Origin: Desulfonauticus sp. 38_4375
GTDB lineage: Bacteria > Desulfobacterota > Desulfovibrionia > Desulfovibrionales > Desulfonatronovibrionaceae
Direction of reading: 5' to 3'
NCBI GenBank assembly: GCA_001507915.1
Contig: LGER01000032.1
Location: 1 to 43,012 of the forward strand
Length of the DNA stretch: 43,012 nt
In this document: positions 7,263 to 15,614 of the stretch, piece by piece
Layout: each line of letters begins with the position of its first letter
How positions within the stretch are numbered: the stretch's first letter is position 1
Position numbers and translations under genes: made by a program
The notes under the pieces: model-generated
What the model was told of the DNA's origin: nothing
Database searches by the model: none
What the model saw: only the letters and a program-made list of their open reading frames with translations

Positions 7263-7928
7263 ATGTCCAGAAAAGTCAAAAAAGATATTTTAAGATTGCT
7301 AGAGCAAAGTGACAGCCAGGAGGTGGAAAAGGTCCTAAGGCCTTTTCCACCTGAAAAAGTCTTGCCTGGCCTGTTTGCTGGTCTTTTGAGTACAAAGGAA
7401 AAGGTGAAGTGGAATGCAGTGGTGGGGTTTGGAGCAGTAGTGGATAGTCTGGCTGCAGAGAGCTTAGAAAAGGCCAGGATAGTGATGCGTCGTTTTATGT
7501 GGATGCTCAATGACGAATCTGGTGGAATAGGCTGGGGAGTGCCTGAGTCCATGGGCGAGATAATGGCTGTAAATCCTCATTTAGCTACAGAGTATCACCA
7601 GATTCTTATTTCTTACCTTAGAGAAGAAGAAAATGAAAAGGACAATTTCCTGGAGTATGCGCCTTTAAGGCGAGGGGCCTTCTGGGGAATAGCCAGGCTT
7701 GCCCAGGGTAATGAGCTTCTGGCCAAAAAGGCCTGGCCCAAGGTCAAAAAGACTTTTAGAGAAGAATTGGACCCTTATATTTTAGCTTATTCTTTACTCT
7801 ATGCCAAAGAGATTGGCTTACATATTCCCCGCAAATTCCCTTTTCCTCTGGGCTTTAAGGTTCATATTTTCTGGAACCGGCAATTCTGGGATATAAGTTT
7901 TGGTGAATTGATAGATTTTAAACTTTAA
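7263..7928 (+). CDS. HEAT-repeat-like protein (DVU0298-type)
   Basis: 221 residues, all helical in appearance, with repeated paired helices such as VLPGLFAGLLSTKEKVKWNAVVGFGAVVDSLA, then LNDESGGIGWGVPESMGEIMA, then APLRRGAFWGIARLAQG. This pattern matches HEAT/PBS-lyase-like scaffold proteins, and I believe it belongs to the DVU0298 family of Desulfovibrio (recalled, not searched). It contains no metal motif and no signal. Function is unknown; the position between roo and cydAB suggests it serves one of the two oxygen reductases. The start ATG follows a T run with no free ribosome site. Confidence 0.75.
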   Translation: MSRKVKKDILRLLEQSDSQEVEKVLRPFPPEKVLPGLFAGLLSTKEKVKWNAVVGFGAVVDSLAAESLEKARIVMRRFMWMLNDESGGIGWGVPESMGEIMAVNPHLATEYHQILISYLREEENEKDNFLEYAPLRRGAFWGIARLAQGNELLAKKAWPKVKKTFREELDPYILAYSLLYAKEIGLHIPRKFPFPLGFKVHIFWNRQFWDISFGELIDFKL

Positions 7929-7950
7929 ACTCCTAAAAGGAGGGAGTAGC

Positions 7951-9258
7951 ATGGATGCCCTGTTTTTATCCAGATTACAGTTTGCCATGGCTACCATGTT
8001 TCACTTTATTTTTGTCCCGTTGACCCTGGGGCTTTCTCTTTTGGTAGCCATTATGGAAACGCGCTATGTGCAAACTGGAGATGAAGATTACAAGCGCATG
8101 GCCAAATTCTGGGGTAAACTCTTCTTAATCAACTTTGCCCTGGGAGTGGTTACTGGCATTACTCTGGAATTTCAGTTTGGTACCAACTGGTCCAGGTATT
8201 CAGAATATGTGGGAGATATTTTTGGTTCTTTGCTGGCCATTGAAGCTACAGCTGCCTTTTTCCTGGAATCCACTTTTATTGGGGTTTGGGCCTTTGGCTG
8301 GAACAAGCTTTCTCCTAAAATGCATGCCCTTTCTATCTGGCTGGTGGCCCTTGCTTCTAACCTTTCTGCCCTGTGGATTTTGATTGCCAATGGGTTTATG
8401 CAAAATCCCTTGGGTTATGTAATGCGTAGGGGCCGGGCTGAGCTTGCTGACTTTATGGCTGTAGTGACCAATCCCTTTGCCTGGCAACAAATTGTCCACA
8501 CCTTAAGTGGGGCCTATCTTTTGGCTGGCTTTTTTGTCCTGGGTATTTCCAGTTATCATATTTTAAGGAAAAATGAGGTGACACTTTTCTCCAAATCCTT
8601 TCGGATAGGTGTGGTTTTTGCCCTTGTCTTTTCCCTTCTGGAAGTGGTTCAGGGGCATATGCATGGAGCAGAAGTGGCCAAGATTCAACCTGCTAAACTG
8701 GCGGCTATGGAGTCTTTGTGGGAAACCAAAAAGTCTGCTCCCCAGTATTTATTCTTGATTCCTGACCCTGAAAATGAGCGTAATGCCCTGGAGATTTTGC
8801 CCATTCCAGGGGCTTTGAGTATGCTTGCCTATCATGACTTTCAGGCTGAAGTAAAAGGTTTAAAGGACTTTCCTAAAGAAGATAGGCCACCTGTTACCCT
8901 GACCTTTCTTTCCTTTAGAACCATGGTGGGCTTAGGCTTTCTTTTTCCACTTCTGGCTTTGTGGGCCTTTAAAATCAGAAACAAGTTAGAAGAAAATCCC
9001 AGGTTTTTGCGTTTGCTCATCTATGTTATTCCTCTGCCTTACATTGCCCTGGAAGCTGGTTGGGTGGTAGCTGAAGTGGGAAGACAACCCTGGATTGTTT
9101 ACGGGCTTATGCGTACCAGTGAAGCTGTCTCTCCCATTGCTAGTTCTCAGGTAGGATTTTCTTTTGTGGCCTTGACTATACTTTATACTTTACTGGGAAT
9201 TGCTGACATTTACTTGTTGGCAAAATTTGCCCGCAAAGGCCCAGAACCAGCTAATTAA
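7951..9258 (+). CDS. cydA: Cytochrome bd quinol oxidase subunit I
   Basis: This 435-residue membrane protein starts LFLSRLQFAMATMFHFIFVPLTLG, with His18 as the haem b595 axial ligand, and has the usual helices. His near residue 186 (SGAYLLAGFF region) and the Met after GRQPWIVYGLMRTSEAVSP are in the family's places. The quinol-binding Q loop is short, as in many anaerobe and cyanide-insensitive types. It oxidises menaquinol and reduces oxygen to water at the cytoplasmic membrane. AAAGGAGGGAG precedes ATG. The gene is 22 bases after the HEAT gene and 15 before cydB. Confidence 0.97.
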   Translation: MDALFLSRLQFAMATMFHFIFVPLTLGLSLLVAIMETRYVQTGDEDYKRMAKFWGKLFLINFALGVVTGITLEFQFGTNWSRYSEYVGDIFGSLLAIEATAAFFLESTFIGVWAFGWNKLSPKMHALSIWLVALASNLSALWILIANGFMQNPLGYVMRRGRAELADFMAVVTNPFAWQQIVHTLSGAYLLAGFFVLGISSYHILRKNEVTLFSKSFRIGVVFALVFSLLEVVQGHMHGAEVAKIQPAKLAAMESLWETKKSAPQYLFLIPDPENERNALEILPIPGALSMLAYHDFQAEVKGLKDFPKEDRPPVTLTFLSFRTMVGLGFLFPLLALWAFKIRNKLEENPRFLRLLIYVIPLPYIALEAGWVVAEVGRQPWIVYGLMRTSEAVSPIASSQVGFSFVALTILYTLLGIADIYLLAKFARKGPEPAN

Positions 9259-9273
9259 AGGGAGGGAAGGACA

Positions 9274-10299
9274 ATGTTAGAAAGTATTTGGTTTTTACTC
9301 TGGGGAGTTTTATGGGCTGTCTATTTTATGCTGGATGGCTTTGACCTTGGCCTGGGAACTCTGTTTCCCTTTTTGGCCAGGACAGAAGAGGAAAAGCGCT
9401 ATGTCTTAAATGCCATGGGCCCCTTTTGGGATGGCAATGAAGTTTGGCTAATTGCTGCTGGTGGAGTGACCTTTGCTGCCTTTCCCAGGGCCTATGCTAT
9501 AATGTTTTCAGGCCTTTATACAGCCTTATTCCTTTTGCTTATTGCCCTGATTTTAAGAGGGGTGTCTTTGGAATTCAGAAGCAAGATTGATAATCCTGGC
9601 TGGCAAAAAATTTGGGAAATATGTTTGTTTTTAGGCAGCTTTTTGCCTGCCCTTTTACTGGGGGTAGCTTTTGCCAATATTTTCAAAGGCCTGCCTTTAG
9701 ATGAACAGGGTATTTTTCGGGGCAATCTTTTTACCCTCTTAAATCCCTATGGACTTTTGGGCGGAGTGCTTTTTGTCCTGCTTTTTGCTGTGCATGGAGG
9801 TTTGTGGATGGCCCTTAGAGGTAGTGGAGACTTGGAAAGAAGAAGTGGCCGGATGGCCAGTAAGCTCTGGGCAGTGCTGACCGTGGTCTTGGTTTTATTT
9901 TTAGCCTACACGGCAGTGGCAACCAAACTTTTTACCAATTATCTCAAGTCTCCCTTGTGGTTTGCCTTGCTTATTTTGCCGGTAGGAGGCCTGGTTTTAA
10001 GTCGGGTGTATATGGGTACCCAAGAATGGCTTAAAGCCTGGCTGGCTTCAGCTCTCACTATTTTGGGGGTTACAGCCTTTGCCCTGGTTGGCCTTTATCC
10101 AGCCCTTTTGCCTTCTTCTTTAAATCCTGCTTATAGTGTGACCATTTATAATTCAGCTTCTTCTCCCCTGACTTTAAAGATTATGCTGGGTGTGGCTTTA
10201 ATCTTTGTACCCATTGTTATTTTCTACCAATTTTGGGCATATAAGACCTTTAGCCATAAGCTGGAAGCCAAGGACCTGGAATACGAAGAAGCCTATTAG
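9274..10299 (+). CDS. cydB: Cytochrome bd quinol oxidase subunit II
   Basis: The 341-residue partner of CydA opens with IWFLLWGVLWAVYFMLDGFDLGLGTLFPFL, the strongly conserved subunit II start, then NAMGPFWDGNEVWLIAAGGVTFAAFP. It has about eight to nine transmembrane helices and no haem ligand of its own, as usual. The pair gives an oxygen-scavenging, high-affinity terminal oxidase, common in sulfate reducers for aerotolerance. It ends the island; a strong bidirectional terminator follows. Confidence 0.97.
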   Translation: MLESIWFLLWGVLWAVYFMLDGFDLGLGTLFPFLARTEEEKRYVLNAMGPFWDGNEVWLIAAGGVTFAAFPRAYAIMFSGLYTALFLLLIALILRGVSLEFRSKIDNPGWQKIWEICLFLGSFLPALLLGVAFANIFKGLPLDEQGIFRGNLFTLLNPYGLLGGVLFVLLFAVHGGLWMALRGSGDLERRSGRMASKLWAVLTVVLVLFLAYTAVATKLFTNYLKSPLWFALLILPVGGLVLSRVYMGTQEWLKAWLASALTILGVTAFALVGLYPALLPSSLNPAYSVTIYNSASSPLTLKIMLGVALIFVPIVIFYQFWAYKTFSHKLEAKDLEYEEAY

Positions 10300-10325
10300 T
10301 TTTTTTAAAGTACATTGTAAAAATA

Positions 10326-10354
10326 AAAAAGGCAGGCACCTGGCCTGCCTTTTT
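10326..10354. terminator. Bidirectional terminator between cydB and the NSS transporter
   Basis: GGCAGGC (10331-10337), loop ACCTG, GCCTGCC (10343-10349), flanked by an A run on the left and a T run on the right, serves both convergent genes. Confidence 0.85.
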
Positions 10355-10357
10355 TAT

Positions 10358-11707
10358 TTAAAATAGTTTTAGACCTTTTAAGAGGATAATAAAGACCAGA
10401 ATAGGTGTGATGTATTTGAGGACAAAGTAGTAAAGGGAAATAATTTTCTGGTTGTTTAGGGTATTATAGTTGCTAAGGGTAGTAAATATCTTTTCTTTTC
10501 CCCAGGTCCAACCAGCAAAAAGGGCAATGAGTAGTCCACCTACAGGAAGTAAGATGTTAGAACTTATAAAGTCGTAGAGGTCAAAGAAGTTAAGATTAAA
10601 GAATTTAACATCCTTAAGGACATTAAAAGAAAGAGTGGCTGTAGCACCCAAGACTACCAGGATGGCTATGGAAAGCAAGGTGGCTTTGGTCCTGGACATC
10701 TTTTTGCTTTCACAAAAGTAGGCTACAGGTACTTCCAGCAAAGAAAGCATGGCTCCAGTGGCAGCAAAGGAAGCCAGCAAAAAGAAAAGCAGCATAAAAA
10801 TTCTTCCCCCGGGTAAAGAGGCAAAAATGGCTGGAATGGTAATAAAAAGTAGAGATGGGCCAGCCTGGGGTTCATAACCATAGGTAAATACTGCCGGGAA
10901 AATGGCCAGGCCAGCGAGCAGGGAAACACTTAGGTCAGCCAGCATAACCTTGGTGGCTGTAGCTGGAATATTGGCATCATCTCTAAAATAACTTCCATAG
11001 GTGGTCATGGTTCCCATGCCAATGGAGAGCTTAAAAAAGGCCAGTCCCATGGCCAGCAGTACCACCTGAGCATTTATTTTGCTAAAATCTGGAGAAAAGA
11101 GGAAAAGAAGCCCTTCTTTGGCCTTGGGCAAGGTCAAGCTGCGCACCACAATGATAACTAAAAACAAAAAGAGTAAGGGCATGAGCTTTTTGGTGGTGCG
11201 TTCAATTCCCTTAGAGGCACCCATGGTGATAATGAGCCCCACTACTCCAAGCACCAGCCATTGCCAGAACAGGGATGTTAGGGGCGTACTGATAAGAGAG
11301 CCAAAGGTTTTGGAGGTCTCTTCTGGACTAGTGGAAAGGATGTTGGCAGTTATTGTTTTGTAAACATAGGCATAGACCCAGCCAGCCACATCAGTATAAA
11401 AAGCCAGAATCAAAAAGGCTGCAGCTACTCCTCCTATACCAATTAGAGACCAAAAGTTTTTGTTTTTTTTAGGTAATTGATAGTAAGTAGTAATGGCATT
11501 GGCCTTGGCTGTTCTACCCAAAACCAATTCAGAAATCATGATGGGCAGTCCTACTAAAAAAGTGCTGAGCAAATAGACCAGTAAAAAGCTGGCTCCACCA
11601 TTCTCTCCAGTCATATAGGGAAACTTCCAGATGTTTCCAAGACCCACTGCAGAGCCCAGAGTGGCAGCCAGAATTCCAAAACGAGTTTTAAATCCATCTC
11701 TTTGCAT
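10358..11707 (-). CDS. Sodium-dependent NSS-family (SNF) transporter
   Basis: I chose ATG at 11707 (MQRDGFKTRFG) because AAGGAG lies about eight bases upstream and the family starts here; an upstream ATG at 11743 would add 12 residues. The protein has about 449 residues and 11-12 helices. TM1 has ATLGSAVGLGNIWKFPYMTGENGGASF, the leucine-transporter signature with unwound sodium and substrate site. It probably imports an amino acid or similar with Na+. A Tyr-only bacterial subgroup (LeuT/MhsT/TnaT) is the likely home, but the substrate cannot be read. Confidence 0.93.
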   Translation of the reverse strand: MQRDGFKTRFGILAATLGSAVGLGNIWKFPYMTGENGGASFLLVYLLSTFLVGLPIMISELVLGRTAKANAITTYYQLPKKNKNFWSLIGIGGVAAAFLILAFYTDVAGWVYAYVYKTITANILSTSPEETSKTFGSLISTPLTSLFWQWLVLGVVGLIITMGASKGIERTTKKLMPLLFLFLVIIVVRSLTLPKAKEGLLFLFSPDFSKINAQVVLLAMGLAFFKLSIGMGTMTTYGSYFRDDANIPATATKVMLADLSVSLLAGLAIFPAVFTYGYEPQAGPSLLFITIPAIFASLPGGRIFMLLFFLLASFAATGAMLSLLEVPVAYFCESKKMSRTKATLLSIAILVVLGATATLSFNVLKDVKFFNLNFFDLYDFISSNILLPVGGLLIALFAGWTWGKEKIFTTLSNYNTLNNQKIISLYYFVLKYITPILVFIILLKGLKLF

Positions 11708-11816
11708 GAGGCACACTCCTTTTTCTAAAGCCAATCTTAACAACCAGGAAAGCGCCTAAAAAAAGAATAGAAAAAAAGCAATGAAATTAGTGAAAAAAAA
11801 TTTTTTAAAGAAAAAG

Positions 11817-12536
11817 TTAAGGAGTAGAAGTGGAAGGTGATGATTGGGGTTTAGAGGGAGAAGAGACTTTTCGAGGCAAAATAAGCTTTTCAAAGTCTTC
11901 TCCTTGAGTCCAGGCTTTGACAGGTCTGGCCAGGTCCAAAGCCAGCTGGGCGAGCAAATAACTAAGACCATCTTCTGGTAAGACAATCCTTCTTTTGATT
12001 AAGTACCAATCAATATCTGCAGAGCTATCCAGCCTGCCAGCGTGGTCCAAAGACCAGATAAGACTCTGGTCCTGGGCAGAATAGATTTCTAAATGTAAAC
12101 TCAGGGCCGTATTGGTAAGAGAGCCTCCATCCAGTAAGTAGGTAATTTGACCAATGACTACCCAGTCCACTTTTTTAGTCTGGGCCAGGTTTAGAGCTTC
12201 TTTTTTAGAAGTTAGATTCTGAGGACAAAAAAATGACTCCTTAAAGACCCTTTCTCCAGCCCAGGTCTGATAAAAAACTCTACCTAAAGTTTGCTCTAAG
12301 CTTAGATTCCTTTTCCCTGGGTTGTAATAAAAGGGGAAAAAAAGAGCAGAGTTTTGTGTTTTAGCTGGCTTTTTTCCAGGGTAAGCAAAAAGGGGGGCAG
12401 GACTTTTTTCCACCACTGGCGGAGAATAGATATAAGGATAGGCCAGGGTAAAAGGAGCTTCATTTACCACATGCTTGCCTGAATAGGTACAGGCCAGAGA
12501 AAAGAAAAAAAGCAAAAGAGGAAAAATTTTTTTCAT
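11817..12536 (-). CDS. Putative outer-membrane lipoprotein
   Basis: 239 residues. The start MKKIFPLLLFFFSLACTYSG has a lipobox L-S-L-A-C, so Cys16 should be lipidated. The proline-rich N-terminal linker is followed by a globular part from about residue 70 (LSLEQTLGRVFYQTWAGERVFKESFF, then ALNLAQTKKVDWVVIGQITYLLDGG and LHLEIYSAQDQSLIWSLDHAG). This pattern of a conserved V-D-x-V-V-x-G-x-I core resembles CsgG/GNA1162-like lipoproteins that gather at outer-membrane assemblies, but I am not sure of the family. It ends in a Ser/Pro-rich tail and is divergent from yedE. Confidence 0.7.
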   Translation of the reverse strand: MKKIFPLLLFFFSLACTYSGKHVVNEAPFTLAYPYIYSPPVVEKSPAPLFAYPGKKPAKTQNSALFFPFYYNPGKRNLSLEQTLGRVFYQTWAGERVFKESFFCPQNLTSKKEALNLAQTKKVDWVVIGQITYLLDGGSLTNTALSLHLEIYSAQDQSLIWSLDHAGRLDSSADIDWYLIKRRIVLPEDGLSYLLAQLALDLARPVKAWTQGEDFEKLILPRKVSSPSKPQSSPSTSTP

Positions 12537-12705
12537 ATTTTCTTCTTTAGCAAGAATAGGACCACTTTTAAAAATGAGAACAATAGAAAAGCTATATTGA
12601 TTTTTTTTATTTTGATTATGGTTTTCAATTGATTTAAACTATTTGACTTTTTTTTGGCTTCTCCAAGATAAGCTGAAGTTAGTAAATTAGAAAAGGAGGT
12701 CTTAT

Positions 12706-13797
12706 ATGGGGAAATGGAAGAATTTTTTTGCTTCTTCCTGGGGGATTATTGCTGTAGGTGCTTTTATTGGCCTTTTTGCTCCTTTGCTCCAGAAGTGGGG
12801 TAATCCCCCCAATATGGGGATTTGTGTGGCCTGTATGGAAAGGGATATTGCTGGAGCCCTGGGATTACATCGGGCAGCAGTGGTGCAGTATTTAAGGCCA
12901 GAGATTTTGGGTTTTGTGCTGGGCTCTTTTTTAGCTGCCTTGGCCTTTAAGGAGTTTAAGCCCAGAGGAGGCTCAGCTCCAGTAATCAGGTTTTTTCTAG
13001 GCATTTTTGCCATGATTGGCGCTTTGGTTTTTTTGGGTTGCCCCTGGAGGGCCTTGCTTCGTCTGGCAGGTGGTGATGGTAATGCCATTGTGGGCTTGTT
13101 GGGCTTAATCTTTGGCATCTGGTTAGGGACCCTATTTTTTAAACGCGGCTATAGTTTGGGAAGGTCCACTTCCAGTTCTGCTCTAGCTGGATATATTTTT
13201 CCCTTGTTTATCCTGGGATTACTTGTTTTGCGTTTTATTTATCCACCCCTGGAAGGCGCTCCTAAAAATGACGTGCTTTTTTATTCTGTAAAAGGACCTG
13301 GGGCCATGTATGCGCCTTTGCTGGCTTCTTTGGGTGTGGCCCTGGTGATTGGTTTTTTGGCCCAGAGAAGTCGTTTTTGCACCATGGGGGCTTTTAGAGA
13401 TTTACTTCTTTTTGGCCAGAAACATCTTTTCTGGGGAGTAGTAGCTTTAGTAGTGGTAGCCTTTGGCATGAACCTGGTTTTAGGGCAGTTTCATCCTGGT
13501 TTTGCTCACCAACCCATTGCTCACGACCAACACTTCTGGAACTTTGCAGGCATGGCTCTAGCTGGTTTGGCCTTTGCCCTGGCTGGAGGTTGTCCTGGCA
13601 GGCAGTTATTTTTGGCAGGAGAAGGTGATGGGGATGCTGGTATTTTTGTCTTGGGAATGATTATTGGCGCAGCCTTTGCCCATAACTTTGGGCTGGCCAG
13701 CTCTCCCAAAGGCATTGGGGTGCACGGTATGGCAGGTGTGATTGTTGGGTTTATTTTTTGTCTGTGGGTGGGTTTTGCCCAGAGCAAAAAGTCCTAA
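12706..13797 (+). CDS. yedE: YedE-type putative selenium transporter
   Basis: The 363-residue multi-helix membrane protein contains two YeeE/YedE (DUF395) halves. Features include NMGICVACMERDIAGALGLHRAA near residue 40, GCPWRALLRLAGGDGNAIVGLLG in the first half, SRFCTMGAFRDLL in the middle and AGGCPGRQLFLAGEGDGDAGIFVLGM in the second half. Conserved cysteines in these motifs line the path in the related thiosulfate transporter. The N-terminal CVAC-x-RDIAGALGLHRA block is typical of the version linked to selenium metabolism. The next gene is TusA/YedF-like, the standard partner. AAAGGAGG precedes ATG. Confidence 0.88.
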   Translation: MGKWKNFFASSWGIIAVGAFIGLFAPLLQKWGNPPNMGICVACMERDIAGALGLHRAAVVQYLRPEILGFVLGSFLAALAFKEFKPRGGSAPVIRFFLGIFAMIGALVFLGCPWRALLRLAGGDGNAIVGLLGLIFGIWLGTLFFKRGYSLGRSTSSSALAGYIFPLFILGLLVLRFIYPPLEGAPKNDVLFYSVKGPGAMYAPLLASLGVALVIGFLAQRSRFCTMGAFRDLLLFGQKHLFWGVVALVVVAFGMNLVLGQFHPGFAHQPIAHDQHFWNFAGMALAGLAFALAGGCPGRQLFLAGEGDGDAGIFVLGMIIGAAFAHNFGLASSPKGIGVHGMAGVIVGFIFCLWVGFAQSKKS

Positions 13798-13809
13798 AGG
13801 AGGCATAGG

Positions 13810-14010
13810 ATGGAAGTAGTTGATACCAGAGGACTTTCTTGTCCCCAGCCTGTTTTACTGGTTCTGGAAAAGATAAAAACCATGGACAGGGGGCAGATAA
13901 AAGTTTTAGTAGATACTGAAACTGCCAGGGAAAATGTGACCAGAGCTGCTACCAGTAAAGGCTGGCAGGTAAAAGAAGAAAATGAAGATAGTTTGGTTTT
14001 AGAAAAGTGA
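13810..14010 (+). CDS. TusA/YedF-like sulfur or selenium carrier
   Basis: 66 residues with the SirA/TusA signature DTRGLSCPQPVLLVLEKI near the N terminus; the Cys of C-P-x-P carries persulfide or perselenide. It lacks the C-terminal DsrE-like domain of full YedF; the following gene may provide that kind of second part. It starts 12 bases after yedE behind GGAGG and overlaps the next frame by four bases (GTGA). It probably receives S or Se in the cytoplasm and hands it to a biosynthetic enzyme. Confidence 0.9.
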   Translation: MEVVDTRGLSCPQPVLLVLEKIKTMDRGQIKVLVDTETARENVTRAATSKGWQVKEENEDSLVLEK

Positions 14011-14561
14011 AGTGGTTAAAATTTTTTAATCTTTTTTCCAGCTCTAAAAAAACTCCAAAACAGGACAAAGGGCTTTTTCTTTTTGCCAATACCAGTGAGG
14101 TTATTGCAGCCGAAAAGGTCTTAAAAGAGGCGGGCTACAAGTTTAAGGTGGTAGGCCCGCCTCCTGCTGTACGCAAAGGGTGTGATTTGGCCTTAGAAGT
14201 ATTGGTAGTGGAAAGTTTGGGGTGTAAAAATTTGCTTTTAAAAAAGCAAATAGAGCCTCTGGATTTTCTGGTTTTGGATGCAGAAGAGGAGCTTTTACAA
14301 CCTGTGGATCTGTTTAAGGTCGTTGATTTTGGGGATTATTTTATGGTCCGCGCGGCCAACATGAAAATTAGCGTGGAAAAGAAAAGTGGGCGCATTGTCA
14401 ATGTGTCAGGTGGAGGTTGCCCGGATGTGCCCTATTTAGCCAGTTTGTTAATTGGCAAAACCCTGAAAGAAGCTCCCAATCCCAGAGAGTGTGGTCATAC
14501 TTTATGTGGCTATGCCCTGGGCCTGGCCTTTGAGGAGATGCAAAAAAGATGCTTGTTTTAG
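14007..14561 (+). CDS. DUF3343-domain protein with extra cysteine-rich domain
   Basis: GTG start overlapping the TusA-like stop. 184 residues. Residues ~20-75 fit DUF3343 (GLFLFANTSEVIAAEKVLKEAGYKFKVVGPP, then KGCDLALEVLV), a putative Se/S-carrier domain found with YedE/YedF. The second half has its own motifs: IVNVSGGGCPDVPYLASLLIG and PRECGHTLCGYALGLAFEE, giving several conserved-looking cysteines. It may act in trapping or handing on reduced Se or S. The chemistry is inferred from the neighbourhood only. It overlaps the next gene by 13 bases. Confidence 0.75.
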   Translation: MKWLKFFNLFSSSKKTPKQDKGLFLFANTSEVIAAEKVLKEAGYKFKVVGPPPAVRKGCDLALEVLVVESLGCKNLLLKKQIEPLDFLVLDAEEELLQPVDLFKVVDFGDYFMVRAANMKISVEKKSGRIVNVSGGGCPDVPYLASLLIGKTLKEAPNPRECGHTLCGYALGLAFEEMQKRCLF

Positions 14562-15406
14562 CTGGCACTTATCCTTCTCTTAATTGTCCCCTATTAACCG
14601 GAGTTTATGAGTTAAGAGGAACAAATATTTTTTTAAAGGATTTTAAGCTGGAAATTAATAGAGGGACCACTGCCCTGGCTGCTACTGCTCTTCTGGTCTG
14701 TAAAGAACTGGGATTGGATGCTCCTTACTTGTGCCTGGCTGGGGATATAGGTCGAGGAGAAGGTACCCACAGGGTTTATTCCTTTTTGCAAAAAGAACTG
14801 GCTAAGCTAGCTCCAAGAGTTATTACTTTTCATTACCTATTGCCGGATGTGGATTGGCAGTACAAGCTTTTCTGGGCCATAGAAGAATTACCTACCAAGC
14901 CTTTTTTAATTGCAGATGCCGGGCATATGTATGCAGCCAAAATGAGTGGCCTGGCTGGCAAGTATGACCTTTTTACGCCAGATTTGGGAGAGCTGGCCTT
15001 TTTAGCAGATGAAAAGGCTCCACATCCCTTTTATACCAGAGGGTTTATTTTGCATCAAGAAGAGGAAAGGGAGACCTTGCTTAAGAGGAGTTATGCCCAT
15101 AACAATGCCAGTACTTTTATGCTGGTCAAGGGTAGAGAGGATTTAGTGGTAGAGAGAGGCGTTATCAGGTCCAAAATAGATGCTCCTTGTGTGGAAGCAC
15201 TGGAAGCCATTGGAGGAACAGGTGATACCCTTACTGGTTTGGTCAGTGCTTTGATTTATGCAGGTTTTGATGTTCCTGGAGCTATGGAGTTAGCTGCTAA
15301 GGTAAATAGAGTAGCTGGAGCAAAGACTAATCCTTCTCCAGCCACCCAAATTGAAACCATAATTCAAAAAATTCCAGAAGCGTTAAAAGAGGTCAAGAAT
15401 GCTTAA
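14549..15406 (+). CDS. Ribokinase/NAD(P)HX-dehydratase-fold kinase-like protein
   Basis: 285 residues of the ribokinase-like fold. ALEAIGGTGDTLTGLVSALIYAGFD near residue 215-240 is the G-x-G-D anion hole and catalytic Asp of this superfamily, in the form seen in NnrD (NAD(P)HX dehydratase) and ThiD-like enzymes. An earlier ADAGHMYAAKMSGLAG segment sits in the nucleotide domain. Its place in the middle of a Se/S operon is unusual, so the true substrate may be a metabolite of that pathway and not NADHX. Start ATG overlaps the end of the preceding gene. Confidence 0.7.
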   Translation: MLVLAGTYPSLNCPLLTGVYELRGTNIFLKDFKLEINRGTTALAATALLVCKELGLDAPYLCLAGDIGRGEGTHRVYSFLQKELAKLAPRVITFHYLLPDVDWQYKLFWAIEELPTKPFLIADAGHMYAAKMSGLAGKYDLFTPDLGELAFLADEKAPHPFYTRGFILHQEEERETLLKRSYAHNNASTFMLVKGREDLVVERGVIRSKIDAPCVEALEAIGGTGDTLTGLVSALIYAGFDVPGAMELAAKVNRVAGAKTNPSPATQIETIIQKIPEALKEVKNA

Positions 15407-15614
15407 TGTAGAGGAAAACCTTCTGGACTGGATAAGCAAGTATCCTCAAACTGAAAAGTATTTCCGTCAGTTAGGGGAAACCCTAGGGGTTTGTATCCTG
15501 TGCAAGGAACTTTTTACCCCGTTAAAAGAGGTTCTAAAGAAATATTCCCTTTCTGAACAAGAAATTTTGGCATCTTTAGAGCAACTAATAGGTTCAATAA
15601 ATTCCTCTAATTAA
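15399..15614 (+). CDS. Small DUF1858-like protein with a CxxC motif
   Basis: 71 residues starting eight bases inside the preceding gene. The protein is helical: LLDWISKYPQTEKYFRQLGETLGVCILCKELFTPLKEVLKKYSLSEQEILASLEQL. A helix with C-I-L-C and then a helical hairpin resembles DUF1858/ScdA_N-like hybrid-cluster-associated small domains, though I am not certain. The CxxC could bind metal or carry S/Se. The stop overlaps the 3' end of the convergent aminotransferase gene by four bases. Confidence 0.7.
   Translation: MLNVEENLLDWISKYPQTEKYFRQLGETLGVCILCKELFTPLKEVLKKYSLSEQEILASLEQLIGSINSSN

Noticed and set aside
12702-13118. Minus-strand frame opposite yedE
   Set aside because: Lys/Pro/Ala-rich antisense shadow of a membrane-protein gene; no motif.
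13810-14010. Possible selenocysteine (in-frame TGA) gene in the Se/S operon
   Set aside because: The TusA-like active site is an ordinary Cys codon and all frames run without TGA read-through; no SECIS-like hairpin needed.
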